Source: Flammeovirgaceae bacterium
GTDB lineage: Bacteria; Bacteroidota; Bacteroidia; Cytophagales; Cyclobacteriaceae
NCBI GenBank assembly: GCA_016709845.1
Contig: JADJMA010000028.1
Span: 1-64,000 of the forward strand
Reading direction: 5' to 3'
Length of the DNA stretch: 64,000 nucleotides
A program made the translations under genes and the position numbers. This document shows, piece after piece, positions 8,864 through 19,461 of this stretch; the stretch's first letter is position 1, and the number at the start of each line of letters is the position of its first letter. Under the pieces are notes generated by a model. It was given only the letters and a program-made list of their open reading frames with translations. It searched no databases and was not told the DNA's origin.

Positions 8864-10752
8864 GAACAGCCACGGAGAGGCGCGTTCCTTCACACGGATT
8901 AGTCTCAAAATTTAATTTACCCTTCATTAGTTTAGCACGAGATTCCATATTATTCAGGCCATTTCCAAGCTTCACCTCACTCATAGAAAACCCGGTTCCA
9001 TTATCCACGATATCCAACGTAAGTTGCGAAGCTGTTAATGTAAGCGTAATATCGATACTCGTACACTGACTATATTTCATCGCATTGTTCAACGCTTCCT
9101 TGAATATCAGATATAGATTTTTGCGTATGGTAGCATCAATCTTTTGATTTTTTACATTTCCACTTTCGTGAAAGTAGTAGTCAATATTTTTAGGTTCCAG
9201 AATATCTGCGGCAAACTCCTTCATGTGCAGAACAATTTCATCTAGTGTATCATTGCCTGGATTAATAGACCAGATGATATCGACCATCTGACTAAGCATT
9301 TTACCGGAGTGATCTTCTATTTGCGCGAAACTAGTGCTTGCACTTCCATTCAATGCATCTTGCGAATTCATTCTGCTGATCATATTAATACTCGACAACG
9401 TAGAACCAATATCATCGTGAAGATCTTGTGCAATGTGGTTGCGGATCCGTTCGATTTCAAGTTGTCGCTTTGTTCTACTAATTGTCTGGTACCAAATGAA
9501 AGATAAAACCCCAATAACAAGAGTAACCAAGAAAGCGAAGATGGCTACTTTATTATACAAATTGCAAGCGTCTTCTCGCTTTTCAAAATCTGTATTTCCT
9601 TTTCCTTTTTCAGATTCAAATTTTAGTTGCAGAGACTGAAGTTGCTTTGTCTTTTCTATATTCAAAATACTGTCGTTATAGCTTTTATGCAGTTTGTAAA
9701 AAGTGAAAGCGCTTTTATAATCATTTTTCATCTGGTGCAGATTGGCTAGTTGCAGGTAGATTGCGCTCAGATTGGAATTACTATTTAATTTTTGAGAGAG
9801 CATTATCGCCTCATTAAAATACTCAATGGCCTTATCAAATCGATTTTCAGCTAATACTACTTTGCCCAATAAAATTAAATTTCCTGCTACTGAAGATTGA
9901 TGATTGGATTCCGATTTATTTGAAGCCCTTCTTTTAAATTAATTTCAGCTAACGAATAGTTTCCTTGCTGAAAATAGATGTCTCCTTTTCCTGATTGGGA
10001 GGCGGCCATACCTCTGTTATTGTCAAGCTCTTTAAATAAATCAAAAGCTTTAGTGAAAAATTGCAATGCCTTGTTAAATTCTTTCTTGCTGCTATATAGG
10101 TCACCGATATTAGTGTATACCTTAGCCATTTGATTGCGGTCGTTTATTTCTTTGAAATACTCAATGGCATGTGTGTAATTTTCCATTGCCAAGTCATATT
10201 GGGCAGTGGATGCATAAACACCCCCAATTCCACTCAAAGTAGAACCGATTCCCTTCTTGTCATCCAATGCCTGGTAGAGCTTTAATGACTTTAAATAGAA
10301 GTTTAATTGTTGCTCATAATTATTGGAGACATAGTAGGCACCGCCAATATTCATGTAGCAATTAGCTGCTGTTTTCTTATCGTCAATTTCTTCCGCTAAC
10401 TTTCCGCATTGCATTAGGTATTCAATTGCCTTATCGTAATCATTATTAAACCCCTGAGAAATACCAATTCGATATAGCGCCATTACCATTCCTTTGGAGT
10501 GATCTATTTTTTGGCTAATTCATAAGCCTCCTGTCCATACTCAATGGATTGAACTGGGGCTTTGGATTTAAGCACATCTGCAAGCTGATTTAATATCCGT
10601 ATACGGGTTGTATCTTTTGACTCCAACAACACTGCCTTCAGGCTATCCGCATTAAGTTGTTGGGCAAATGTTGAGGAAGAACAAATGATCAAAAATATAG
10701 TTAGGAGAATACTCACAAACTGACAATAGAAAAATTTGCGGATGAAGTTCAA
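8853..10752 (-). CDS. TPR sensor histidine kinase (HisKA_3 type)
   Basis: About 633 residues: signal peptide (MNFIRKFFYCQFVSILLTI... to FAQ), a periplasmic TPR array (GGAYYVSNNYEQQLNFYLKS, GGVYASTAQYDLAMENYTHA, GDLYSSKKEFNKALQFFTKA), one membrane helix (VAIFAFLVTLVIGVLSFIWY), then the dimerisation box IAQDLHDDIGSTLSSI with the phospho-accepting His, and a HATPase_c domain (KEALNNAMKYS, DIVDNGTGF, NGLNNMESRAKLMKG). The frame breaks near 10500 (an AAAAAA run) and near 9878. One base at each restores a single protein. It pairs with the NarL regulator downstream. Confidence 0.88.
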
Positions 10753-10873
10753 GAGGTAGCTATTGAGTTCGTGAATAAATTGCTATTAAAAGTAGCAAAT
10801 TTTACCCTAACCACAAGATTAGCTGGGTTCAGCGATGTTATATTTTAGCCCATTAACTATCCGAAGGACTATT

Positions 10874-11673
10874 TTAAGATAGCGGAAAGTTCAAACCTTT
10901 TGAAGTATTTTTTGCAGTCTCGAAGCTACCCGTTGAAACACGATTATTTTGTGAAGGAATTTCGATTGATAAATTCAGAAATTTCGGTTTGTATTGCTCT
11001 GATACGGTAATGCGATTTTTATTGATAATAATTTGACTGCGCTCTATCACTTCAATGTTGTCTAAGGATACAATAAAGAGCGGTGTACGCGCATAAATCT
11101 TGCTTCAGGCAATTCCTCTTCTAATGACTTTAAACTCATGAGCGTGAGCACGGGTTTAGGGTTATCCTTCAACCATATTTTAATATAATCCTTGAGACCT
11201 TCAAAATAGAGTACATCTGCTAATCGAATTCGAAGTTGTTTGTATTCAGATTTGACAAAAAGAAATTCCTTTTCCTCTGATAACAGGGATTGTTGTTTTC
11301 CTTTTACCAAGGTGAACCAAGTGTTCGCTTTATTGGCAGCGGCTAGAAACTCAGCATAATCAAATGGCTTTAATAAATAATCTAATGCTTCTACTTTAAA
11401 ACCCTCTAAGGCATACTGATCAAATGCTGTGGTGAAAATAACCCGTGTTTCTTTAGGAAGCATTTTGGAAAATTCAATACCCGTTAAATCCGGCATCTGG
11501 ATATCTAAGAACAACAAATCTACTGGCTCTTCTTTAAAACTCCATCGCCTCAATGGCACTAGTGCATTTCTTTTAAGCACTAAGAATGGAGTTTTCTTGA
11601 CATAGCCCTCTACCAGGGTAAGAGCCATGGGCTCATCGTCAACAATAACGCATGTGATTATTAGACTCCCCAT
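10874..11673 (-). CDS. LytTR family response regulator
   Basis: About 265 residues. The receiver domain begins IITCVIVDDEPMALTLVEGYV, with phospho-acceptor Asp in LLFLDIQMPDLTG and KPFDYAEF further on. The LytTR DNA-binding domain includes EEKEFLFVKSEYKQLRIRLADVLYFEGLKDYIKI and MRVHRSLL, and continues, after a frame change near 11070-11090, as VSLDNIEVIERSQIIINKNRITV to a stop at 10874. Two compensating shifts near 11540-11580 hide CTSAIEAMEF of the receiver. It starts three bases after the LytS kinase stop, so it is co-transcribed with its partner. Confidence 0.88.
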
Positions 11674-11676
11674 AAA

Positions 11677-12711
11677 TTAAGTGGTTACTATTTCTAAATG
11701 AATCACAAAGCGTCGATCGCTTAATCTTGTTTTAAAGTTAAACTTATTTGGATACAACAATTGCAGTCGCTTTTCTAAATTTTGTATTCCGATTCCCGAA
11801 CCACTTTTATCATCCATCTCTTTAGGAAAATTATCATTATCAATGGTAAACAACACAGCATTATTATCACAGGTCAATGCAATGTTAATAAGACTTTCTT
11901 TGCTAGAAGAAACACCATGTTTAAAGGCATTTTCAATTAATGAGATAAATAATAGGGGTGCGATTTGAACTCCAGTTTCTTCGGAAGGAAAGCTATACTC
12001 AACCTTTGTTTTGTCGGGATACACGTAGCTTCATTAAATCGATATACTTTTTCATAAAATCGATTTCTTTTGAAAGCGGCACTAATTCCATATTTGTTTC
12101 ATAAAGCATATAGCGCATGAGCTTACTTAAACTGTGAATGGAAGTTTTAGCCTGATCTGGTGAAATATCTACCAACGAATAGATGTTGTTGAGGGAATTA
12201 AAAAGAAATGAGGTTGCAGTTGGTAATGTAAATGTTGCAACTCGGACTGTAACTTATAGTTTGCAGCTTCTTTACGCTGGGCTTCTGTTTTACCCATTGT
12301 TGGGTGGTTTTAATGGCTATTGAAAAAAGTAAAGGTGCCAGATAGGATAACATTTGTACATAAATAAACATCGTAAAAGGCGGCCCTGATCCATCATTGT
12401 CTTTTGATCCCTTTCGCCCAAATCCTGAAAAAGAGTACTTTCTAATTGTTCTCTTAACAGTAAGAAAAAAGAAATGACCACCACATTGATGACGATGAAT
12501 TGTATCGTCTTTTTGGTGAAAAAGAATCTATCTATTAAAATGAAATAATTGAAATAAAAGATGATAGCATAGAACACTAACGGAATCCAGAAACGTGCAA
12601 TCACTCTGTTGATACCTGTTCCTGACCATATGACAAAACATACGGCATACTGAATAAGACCACCCAAACAAGGAAATGAGAAAAGGCGGTTATTTTATTG
12701 TTGTTTGGCAT
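11677..12711 (-). CDS. LytS-type sensor histidine kinase
   Basis: About 345 residues with four N-terminal membrane helices (FSHFLVWVVLFSMPYVLSY, FWIPLVFYAIIFYFNYFIL, TIQFIVINVVVISFFLLL, FIYVQMLSYLAPLLFSIAI). The His_kinase motif is LQPHFLFNSLNNIYSLV (near 12215), and the ATPase part has LIENAFKHG and SGSGIGIQNLEKRLQLLYP. The gene is broken into several frames at about 12620, 12390, 12270, 12205 and 12020, all repairable by single bases. The start is ATG 12711, four bases after the stop of a residual macB 3' end; ATG 12723 is possible but overlaps that stop. It works with the LytTR regulator downstream, probably controlling the adjacent MacAB-type exporter. Confidence 0.82.
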
Positions 12712-12720
12712 ACCATTATT

Positions 12721-12812
12721 CATATCGTAAAGTAGTTATTGGATCTAAAAGCAGAAGCTTTTTTTGCCGTATAACATCCAAAAAAGATACCCGTTAAGCC
12801 ACAAACGTATGC
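12721..12812 (-). pseudogene. Residual 3' end of a macB-type permease gene
   Basis: On the minus strand this stretch reads VCGLTGIFFGCYTAKKASAL followed by DPITTLRYE and a stop. That is the typical MacB C-terminus and is nearly identical to the end of the intact permease gene at 14047-14140 (VCAVTGIFFGWYPAKKASAL, DPITALRYE). One T must be removed in GCTTTTAGA. Nothing of the gene remains upstream. It marks a duplication or an insertion that separated exporter and LytS genes. Confidence 0.7.
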
Positions 12813-12856
12813 AACCCTCTGAGGAGTAGTAAAGTATTTTATGTCCAATAATTTAT

Positions 12857-12864
12857 TACCTTTG
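12857..12864 (+). promoter_or_regulatory. Bacteroidota -7 promoter element
   Basis: TACCTTTG matches the TAnnTTTG -7 consensus of Bacteroidota sigma-70 promoters and stands just ahead of the structured RNA candidate. A clear -33 TTG is not evident. Confidence 0.5.
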
Positions 12865-12869
12865 TAAAT

Positions 12870-13050
12870 TCAAAGAGGCTCTTACGGTTGCGGAATCGTA
12901 AGTCTTTTGACTATTTTAAATATTGTCACGGGGTGGGCTTGATACCACAATTTCCGCGTTCGTTCGCGGTGTTTTTCTTAAACTATCCCGTGGGGCCCGT
13001 CAACCCAATGATTTACGAACCTCCTGTTTTTTTTAACAGGAGGTTTTTAA
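12870..13050 (+). ncRNA. Candidate structured ncRNA, 6S-like rod
   Basis: A stretch of about 180 bases, free of genes, starts after a TACCTTTG promoter element and ends in a strong terminator. Nested pairs form a rod: GAGG (about 12875) with CCTC, TTGAC (12907-12911) with GTCAA (12999-13003), CACGGG (12927-12932) with CCCGTG (12987-12992), and CCGCG (12954-12958) with CGCGG (12965-12969) at the tip. A roughly 20-base internal bubble lies between the last two. A side hairpin CTTACG/CGTAAG lies at 12881-12902. Length and a single central bubble resemble 6S RNA, which traps RNA polymerase, but I cannot confirm family membership from sequence alone. Confidence 0.5.
13018..13050 (+). terminator. 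Terminator of ncRNA candidate
   Basis: Stem AACCTCCTG (13018-13026) with CAGGAGGTT (13037-13045), followed by TTTAATTT. It ends the transcript of the structured RNA candidate. Confidence 0.8.
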
Positions 13051-13157
13051 TTTATTCTCGCTTCTACTTCCATAGGCAATCATTCTAAAAAGATAGCAAA
13101 ATAGAGTATATGTCCAACACTATTGGCTCAATCAATAGCCCATTGCTATACATGGTA

Positions 13158-13927
13158 TCAGAATTCCGCCAGGTACCAAGATGTAAGTTTCTGCGCAGTG
13201 GTCTGACTTCCAGATGCTGATGGAGGCCCTTCACCTCTGCCCCCACCACCACCTCCACCTCCAGCTCTACCACCACTTGGTCGTGTTCCTCCATTTTGAC
13301 CTCTTCCACTTCCACCCTGAGGTGCACCACCAGTAGGTCGTGTATCCTCAGTGACTTCAAAACCTACCGCTATTTTCCTCAAAATTGTCTTTAGCTTTTT
13401 GCTTTAGTAGATCGAGTGGAATCTTCATTTCATACAGAAGATTTTGAGTAGAGTCAAATCCAATCATCACATCAAGATCGGTTTTTTAGATAGTGCTTTG
13501 AAGGATCTCCATATCATCTGAAAAATTCCTTGAACCATCATATTATCCAATTGACTTTCGTCTAACATTATTTCACGACTCTTATTTCGTTCCATCCCTT
13601 TTCCCTTACCCGGACCCATTTCCATTATAGGATACTTTACGCCAATCTTCTTCTTCTTTTTTCCATCGGGGTTAAGCCAGACAGTTAAGCCAGAAGAAAG
13701 TATTCGTCTTTGGCTTCCACTTCATGGGCTTTTACTAATACGTAGAGATAATTCGTGTCGTAGGTTACACCATATAGAATTCCTACTTTTTTATCAAAGT
13801 ATTTCAGCTGTGGCCAATCAATGTCAGTCCCATCAATATCAATTTGCGTAGAGGTAGGCGTGAGTTTATCATTGGTAATGAATCCGAAAATGAATAGAGA
13901 AAGTAAAGTGATCATCAGTATTTTCAT
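13158..13927 (-). CDS. Secreted CBM9/DOMON-like protein with Gly-rich tail
   Basis: About 255 residues in at least four frame pieces. It begins MKILMITLLSLFIFGFITN (signal peptide), then IDIDGTDIDWPQLKYFDKKV and YDTNYLYVLVKAHE, a pattern seen in CBM9-like domains of Bacteroidota. GLTVWLNPDGKKKKKIGVKYP follows near 13660, ending EMGPGKGKGMERNKSRE, then DVMIGFDSTQNLLYEMKIPL near 13430 and a Gly/Pro/Arg tail with eight consecutive glycines near 13240. Frame changes lie near 13690, 13530, 13500 and 13385. It is co-directional with the MacAB genes upstream; function unknown. Confidence 0.6.
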
Positions 13928-14046
13928 AAGAATGTATTAAAAAATTAATTGTTAGTTTAAAACGATGTTTTTGATGGTGTGAACATTAGACGCAAACCTT
14001 CGATCGATCCCTGCCCATAATAAAATTTATTTTCTTGGGCACAAAC

Positions 14047-15251
14047 TTATTCATAACGCAAAGCAGTTATTGGGTCTAACGCTGATGCTTTTTTTGCAGG
14101 ATACCATCCAAAAAAGATACCCGTTACTGCACAAACTGCAAAAGATATTATAATTGAGTATAAGGCAAACACTGGTAGGCCAGTTTAAGAATTTTTCAAT
14201 AAAACGGTTGCACCCAAGCCTAAGATTACGCCTAATACTCCACCAGTAATACTGATCAAAATGGCTTTATTAAAAACTGCATTAAAATATCAGCTCCCTT
14301 CCCGCCTACTGCCATGCGTAACCCAATTTCTTTTGTTCGTTCTTTTACAGAAACATACATAATGTTCATAATTCCAATGCCACCAATTAATAATGAAATA
14401 CTAGCAACTGCCACCAATAGTATCGTAAGCATTTCACTAGTAGAACTAAAAGTAGAGATTAGTTCTTCCATAGAACGAACACTAAAGTCATCTTCTTCAT
14501 TATCGGCCAATTTATGTTGTGCCCGCATGATTTCTGTTACTTGTGTAACCGCCTCCGGTGCATCATCTTCACTAACTGCGGATGCCATCACTAGATTTAA
14601 ATAGTCGATTGCCAAAATGCGTTTTTTGTACGGTAGTATACGGTGCAATTACCACATCGTCTTGATCCTGTCCAAAAGTGTTTTCACCTTTCTCTACTAA
14701 TACGCCAATGACTTTAAAAGGAATATTATTAAAACGAATCATTTGTCCCAAGATCTTCTCCATTAGGGAACACATTGTCAACAACGGTTTGTCCAAGCAA
14801 AACAACTTTTTGCTGCCGTCTGTACTTCTGTATCTGTAAACATACTTCCACTTTGCAAATCCACTACTTTGATATTTAAGTAGTCTGGATTCACACCATA
14901 GATAGTCGATGGCCAGTTGTTGGATCCGTTGATCACTTGTCCACCACCATTAACAACTGGAGTACTGTAACTCAATAAATCAGCTTGTGCTTTTATGGCT
15001 TCATAATCTTTAAGGGTCAATGTTTGTACATTACCACCACTTCCTCTTGCTGGTCCTCTATCATCTGCACCTGGCTGAATGGTAATCATATTAGAACCCA
15101 TAGCTGAAATGGTTGTACGAATACTTTCCTTAGAGCCTTCACCAATAGCGAGCATAGCAATTACAGATGCCACACTGATAATAATTCCAAGCATGGTAAG
15201 CAACGTTCTCATTTTATTAAGAACAATTGCTTTGAAAGCTATTTTTAACAA
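14047..15251 (-). CDS. macB: MacB-type ABC transporter permease
   Basis: About 400 residues. The N-terminal helix and MacB_PCD region read KIAFKAIVLNKMRTLLTMLG and IIISVASVIAMLAIGEGSK. A periplasmic domain follows, then the FtsX domain with ISLLIGGIGIMNIMYVSVKE, RTKEIGLRMAVGGKGADILM and the last helix FAVCAVTGIFFGWYPAKKAS ending in ALRYE. It has no own ATPase domain; the ATPase is the preceding gene. The start appears to be TTG 15251, ten bases after the ATPase stop. Frame breaks fall near 14790, 14630, 14590, 14255 and 14180. It forms a tripartite efflux pump with the MacA-like protein and an outer-membrane channel not in this window. Confidence 0.85.
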
Positions 15252-15261
15252 GTTTAATAAT

Positions 15262-16008
15262 CTACAATACTTCTTCTTCTAAAGGTAAATTGGCCAATTG
15301 CGCTGCAGCAGATTGTACACTTTCGTTTTTGTAGTCTTTCAAAATATGGCCATCCTTAACACAATGGTTCTGGCACTAGCGTTGCTATATCTGGCTCGTG
15401 TGTTACAAAGGTGATGGTAATTCCTTGCGCGTTTAATTCCTGAAACAGCGACATAATTTCGTATGATGTACGTGTATCCAGATTTCCTGTCGCTTCATCT
15501 GCAAGAATCATAACAGGGTTATTCAATAACGATCTGGCAATAGCAACGCGCTGTTGTTGTCCACCAGAAAGCTGCGCAGGTGTATGGTGCAATCTATCGC
15601 CCAAGCCAACCATCTCCAAAGCTTTAATGGAACGTTCCCTTCGTTCTTCAGTAGAAACTTTGCTATTGTATAGTAAGGGTAACTCTACGTTTTCAATAGC
15701 CGATGTTCTGGGCAATAAATTATAAGACTGAAAAATAAATCCGATCTTTTCATTTCGTATGGTTGCCAGTTCATTTCTACTCAGGTCTTTTACACTGACT
15801 CCATCAATCTCATACGTTCCGGATGTTGGTTGATCTAAGCATCCCAAAATATTTAACAATGTACTTTTACCTGATCCGCTAGTTCCCATAATGGTTACAA
15901 ACTCTCCTTCGTGTATGGTAAAGGAAACACCTCTTAATGCGTGAATGGTTCCGTTCCCATTGAGAAATCACGTTTTAAATTTTCTATTTTAATAATTTCT
16001 TTGTTCAT
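15262..16008 (-). CDS. MacB-type ABC transporter ATPase
   Basis: About 248 residues: MNKEIIKIENLKRDF at the start, Walker A GTSGSGKST, Q-loop FIFQSYNLLPRTSAIENV, signature LSGGQQQRVAIARSL, Walker B MILADEAT, and the H-loop TFVTHEPDIA. This is the LolD/MacB exporter class. It overlaps the MacA-like stop by ATGA. Frame changes occur near 15960 (between SMG and NGTIHALRGV) and near 15360, after which KDGHILKDYKNESV leads to a stop at 15262-15264. It powers the FtsX-type permease encoded next. Confidence 0.9.
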
Positions 16009-17221
16009 CTTATTGTCTTTTCCTCCACCCCTCGTTGTGGCATAAATGGACTTTCGTTTTTATCTGCTGTTTTTGCTTCTGATTTACTAACGCCTTCCAA
16101 ACTGTACACTAATTCTTCGCCTTCAGAAAGTCCCTCTAAAATTTGAACGTTTACACCATCACTTGCACCCAAAGTGACTTTTTGGGCTTTGATTTCACCA
16201 TTGCTACTATAAATCCAAACTACGCTGCCATTATTTCTTTCTATTGGTCTATCATTTGTTGGTTGTACCGTAAAATTTTGTTGTTCGTTATAGGCCGTTA
16301 ATAATGTGCGTGTCGGTTTAAAATTAATCGCTTTGGCTTCAGCAGTTAAAACATCCTTTAGCTCCAGGGTATAAATCGAAATCGTGGCTGTTAAGCCTGG
16401 CTTCAATTTTAAATCCGGATTCTCTGCTTTAATGACTACTGTATAAGTCACTACGTTTGAAGTAACTGTTGGATCTAATCTTACCTGTGTCACCTTACCT
16501 TCAAAAGGTTCGCCCATATAAGCATCTACAGTAAACGTTACGCGTTGTCCTTCTTTCACCTGACCAATATCAGCTTCATCAACATCCGCTTCTACTTGCA
16601 TTTCTTTTAAATCCTGAGCAATAGTAAAAAGTGTAGGTGTACTAAAACTTGCTGCCACTGTTTGGCCTTCGTCAATTGATCGTGAAAGCACTACACCATC
16701 AATGGGTGCATAGATATCAGCATAACTTAAATTAGTTCTTGCTGACTGTAGATCGGATAAGCGCTGCTTTACCGTACCTTTAGCAGTTTCAAAATTGTAT
16801 ACCGCATCATCATAATCGGATTTACTAATTACTTGACTCTCGTACAATTTCAATTGCCGTTCGTAAATAGTTTGCATGTAGTTTCTTTGAGTAACTGCAT
16901 TATCATACGTTGCCTGGGATTGTGTAAGGGAAGCTTTAAGATTGGTTTTATCCAACTCGGCTATTTTTTGTCCTTGTTTAACTTCACTGTTATAGTCTAC
17001 ATATATTTTTTCGACCACCCCAGAAACTTGTGTACCCACTTCTACTTGTGTGATAGGTTCCATGGTACCCGTAGCAGTAACCAGGGTAGTAACATCCGCT
17101 TTTTTGGTTGTCACTGTTTTTGCTTGATAACCACAGCACTATCCCGTTGAATAAAACGAAACGCTACAATGGCAAGTAGAACTACTATTCCGCCTATGAT
17201 TATTTTTCCTTTAGTTTTCAT
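16005..17221 (-). CDS. macA: MacA-like membrane fusion protein (HlyD family)
   Basis: About 405 residues starting at ATG 17221 with one membrane anchor (MKTKGKIIIGGIVVLLAIVA). A frame change near 17112 leads to TTLVTATGTMEPITQVEVG, the lipoyl half-motif VSGVVEKIYVDYNSEVKQGQ, a coiled-coil hairpin (LTQSQATYDNAVTQRNYMQT), the second lipoyl half (NLSYADIYAPIDGVVLSRSI) and a beta-barrel segment. This is the periplasmic adaptor of the MacB-type pump. Its TGA stop overlaps the ATPase start (ATGA), making macA-ATPase-permease an operon. Confidence 0.9.
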
Positions 17222-17875
17222 CTTAAAATCTATTAAAGTGTGATCTCGTTTCCTTGATAAAATTGTAACAATTGATAGTATAAAATATTCACTAAGTCAT
17301 CTCAAAGATGAAATCATGGACTCGCTTAATAAAAGAGAATAGACGTTTGGGAGGATTGACTATACAAAGAGCCTTATTTTATCGATGAGAAATTAGGCTA
17401 GACGCCACTATTTGGCATATCCAGTACCTGTACATGTTTGGAGAATTTTTTATATCTCCACTCTTTTCCGCACACATTTGCCATTCGCACCTGCCTCCCT
17501 CATGCCAAAAATGTCACAAGAGTGCTCGTGTGTCCAAAGAAATAAAAGATGGTTTATTTTGGAAAGAAGGCCAGCGTTAACTTATTAATGCCAACCCTGT
17601 CCCTAGGCTATATTAACAACTTGTCCGCCCTTTGGCGGATAACGCTCGCCATTATATAACTCTTACCAAGCTAAGTGGCTGACCCGTAGCCGCTCAAGGT
17701 CGAGCCTGCCTTTGCCGAAACGGCTACGTGCAGGCAGGTGCGCATGAATTTACCGGCTGCATTCACTCAATGCAGGAATATGGGATGATTGAAACTGTGA
17801 TTGTGGAAGAGCAAATTTTTCTGCTAAATTCAGCGCTTGTAAAGCTAGAAAAAAAATGATGCGCAATGTTGTTCA
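17222..17875. other. Divergent intergenic region with interleaved inverted repeats
   Basis: About 650 bases without a gene between the divergent macA and mlaE genes. It must hold both promoters, though none is clear. At 17685-17735 two inverted repeats interleave: CGTAGCCG (17685-17692) with CGGCTACG (17721-17728), and GCCTGC (17704-17709) with GCAGGC (17730-17735). This is a pseudoknot-like order in a GC-rich patch. Confidence 0.4.
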
Positions 17876-18685
17876 ATGGAAGCACTTACAATGAGTAAAA
17901 TCGGTTCCAAACCTTATGTATTTACAAAACAAATCGATTCCTTTCTAACGGGCATTTCAGATGCCTATTCATTCTCTGTTCAATTTTTTAAGGAAGCTTT
18001 TATACCTCCTTTTCATGTCCGCGAAATTATCAATCAAAGTTTTGAGATTGGGCTTAAATCACTATCACTGATCACGGTAACTGGTTTCATCATCGGCATT
18101 GTTTTCACCAAACAATCACGACCTTCGTTAGAAGATTTTTGTGCTACATCCTGGCTACCTTCATTGATGGGTATTGCCATCATTCGGGCATTAGGCCCAC
18201 TCGTAACTGCTTTGATCTGCGCTGGAAAAGTGGGTTCCAGTATTGGAGCAGAAATTGGCTCCATGAAGGTGACGGAACAGATCGAAGCCATGGAAGTATC
18301 CGCCATTAATCCTTTCAAGTACCTGGTGGTCTCGCGCGTCTATGCTACCACACTCACCATTCCAGTTCTCTCGTTGTACTGTGTTTGTGTTGGACTATTT
18401 GGCTCCTACATCAACGTTCATGCTCAGGAGGCTACAGGAATTGTCAGCTTTTATCAACATGCATTTTCATCCGTCTCTTTTTTAGACATCTATACGTCCG
18501 TAATCAAATCGGTTGCCTATGGGTTTACCATCGGACTGGTAGGATGCTACAAAGGGTACAATGCCACCAGAGGAACGCGTGGAGTGGGTCGGGCAGCCAA
18601 CCAGGCTGTCATCGTTTCTATGTTTCTCATTTTTTTAGAGGAAGTAGTTATTGTTCAGGTCACAAACTGGTTTCGGTATTATTAA
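17876..18685 (+). CDS. mlaE: MlaE family ABC transporter permease
   Basis: About 269 residues (264 from the internal ATG 17891). It shows the MlaE/YrbE pattern: FEIGLKSLSLITVTGFIIGI, ALGPLVTALICAGKVGSSIG, AEIGSMKVTEQIEAMEVSAI (the conserved cytoplasmic loop), VSRVYATTLTIPVLSLYC, and GVGRAANQAVIVSMFLIFLE near the end. In the Mla system it is the inner-membrane permease moving phospholipids between membranes. It is the first of three adjacent genes in the order mlaE-mlaF-mlaD, one base from mlaF. This frame is intact. Confidence 0.92.
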   Translation: MEALTMSKIGSKPYVFTKQIDSFLTGISDAYSFSVQFFKEAFIPPFHVREIINQSFEIGLKSLSLITVTGFIIGIVFTKQSRPSLEDFCATSWLPSLMGIAIIRALGPLVTALICAGKVGSSIGAEIGSMKVTEQIEAMEVSAINPFKYLVVSRVYATTLTIPVLSLYCVCVGLFGSYINVHAQEATGIVSFYQHAFSSVSFLDIYTSVIKSVAYGFTIGLVGCYKGYNATRGTRGVGRAANQAVIVSMFLIFLEEVVIVQVTNWFRYY

Positions 18686-18686
18686 T

Positions 18687-19457
18687 ATGAATGGTAAACA
18701 TCAAATCAATCGCGAAGAGTCGGTAATTACCATAACCGGGTTGCAGAAATCATTCGATGACCTCAATGTATTGACAGGTGTTGATTTTACTTTATTCAGA
18801 GGAGAAAATGTAGCCGTGTTGGGTAAGTCTGGATCGGGAAAATCGGTGTTGATCAAGATAATAGTGGGTCTACTCAAACCAGATGCCGGCAACTTGTGGG
18901 TGCTGGGCAAGCCGTTCGATCGGCTGCCAGGAAGAGAACTTGATGCCTTACGCTTACGAGTTGGCTTCTCCTTTCAAAGCAGCGCATTATATGATAGTAT
19001 GGATGTGTATCACAACCTTGCCTTTCCCTTAACAATGAATAAAAAAAATCTGTCGAAAAGCGATGTGGATCATGAGGTACACGAAGCGCTCGATGCGGTT
19101 GGTCTGGTTGAGAAAATAAATGAGATGCCTGCCGACCTTTCAGGTGGCCAGCGTAAAAGAATTGGCATTGCAAGGACCTTAATTCTCAAACCTGAAATCA
19201 TTCTTTACGATGAACCTACCTCAGGATTGGATCCTGTAACCAGCGGAGAGATTAATGACTTGATTCGGGAAGTTCAGGAACGTTACAATACAAGTTCCGT
19301 GATCATCACACATGATTTAACATGTGCTAAACATACCAGTGATCGTGTTGCTATTTTACTGGACGGACGATTTTCAAAAGTCGGAAGTTTCGAAAGCGTT
19401 TTCGAAAGTGATGACGAGCAGATAAAAAGTTTTTATAATTACAATTTTATCACTTAA
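18687..19457 (+). CDS. mlaF: MlaF family ABC transporter ATPase
   Basis: 256 residues from ATG 18687, one base after the MlaE stop. Walker A GKSGSGKSVLIKIIVGLL, Q-loop GFSFQSSALYDSMDVYHN, signature LSGGQRKRIGIARTL, Walker B EIILYDEPTSGLDP, and H-loop VIITHDLTCAKHTSDRVAIL. The FQS..LYDSM variant Q-loop is typical of MlaF. It energises phospholipid transport by MlaE and MlaD. The frame is intact. Confidence 0.93.
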   Translation: MNGKHQINREESVITITGLQKSFDDLNVLTGVDFTLFRGENVAVLGKSGSGKSVLIKIIVGLLKPDAGNLWVLGKPFDRLPGRELDALRLRVGFSFQSSALYDSMDVYHNLAFPLTMNKKNLSKSDVDHEVHEALDAVGLVEKINEMPADLSGGQRKRIGIARTLILKPEIILYDEPTSGLDPVTSGEINDLIREVQERYNTSSVIITHDLTCAKHTSDRVAILLDGRFSKVGSFESVFESDDEQIKSFYNYNFIT

Positions 19458-19461
19458 TGCT

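Noticed and set aside
13085..13382. Two overlapping minus-strand frames rich in His/Val or Gly
   Set aside because: The Gly-rich frame is the tail of the CBM9-like secreted gene; the other (His/Val-rich) is its shadow over the same repeats.
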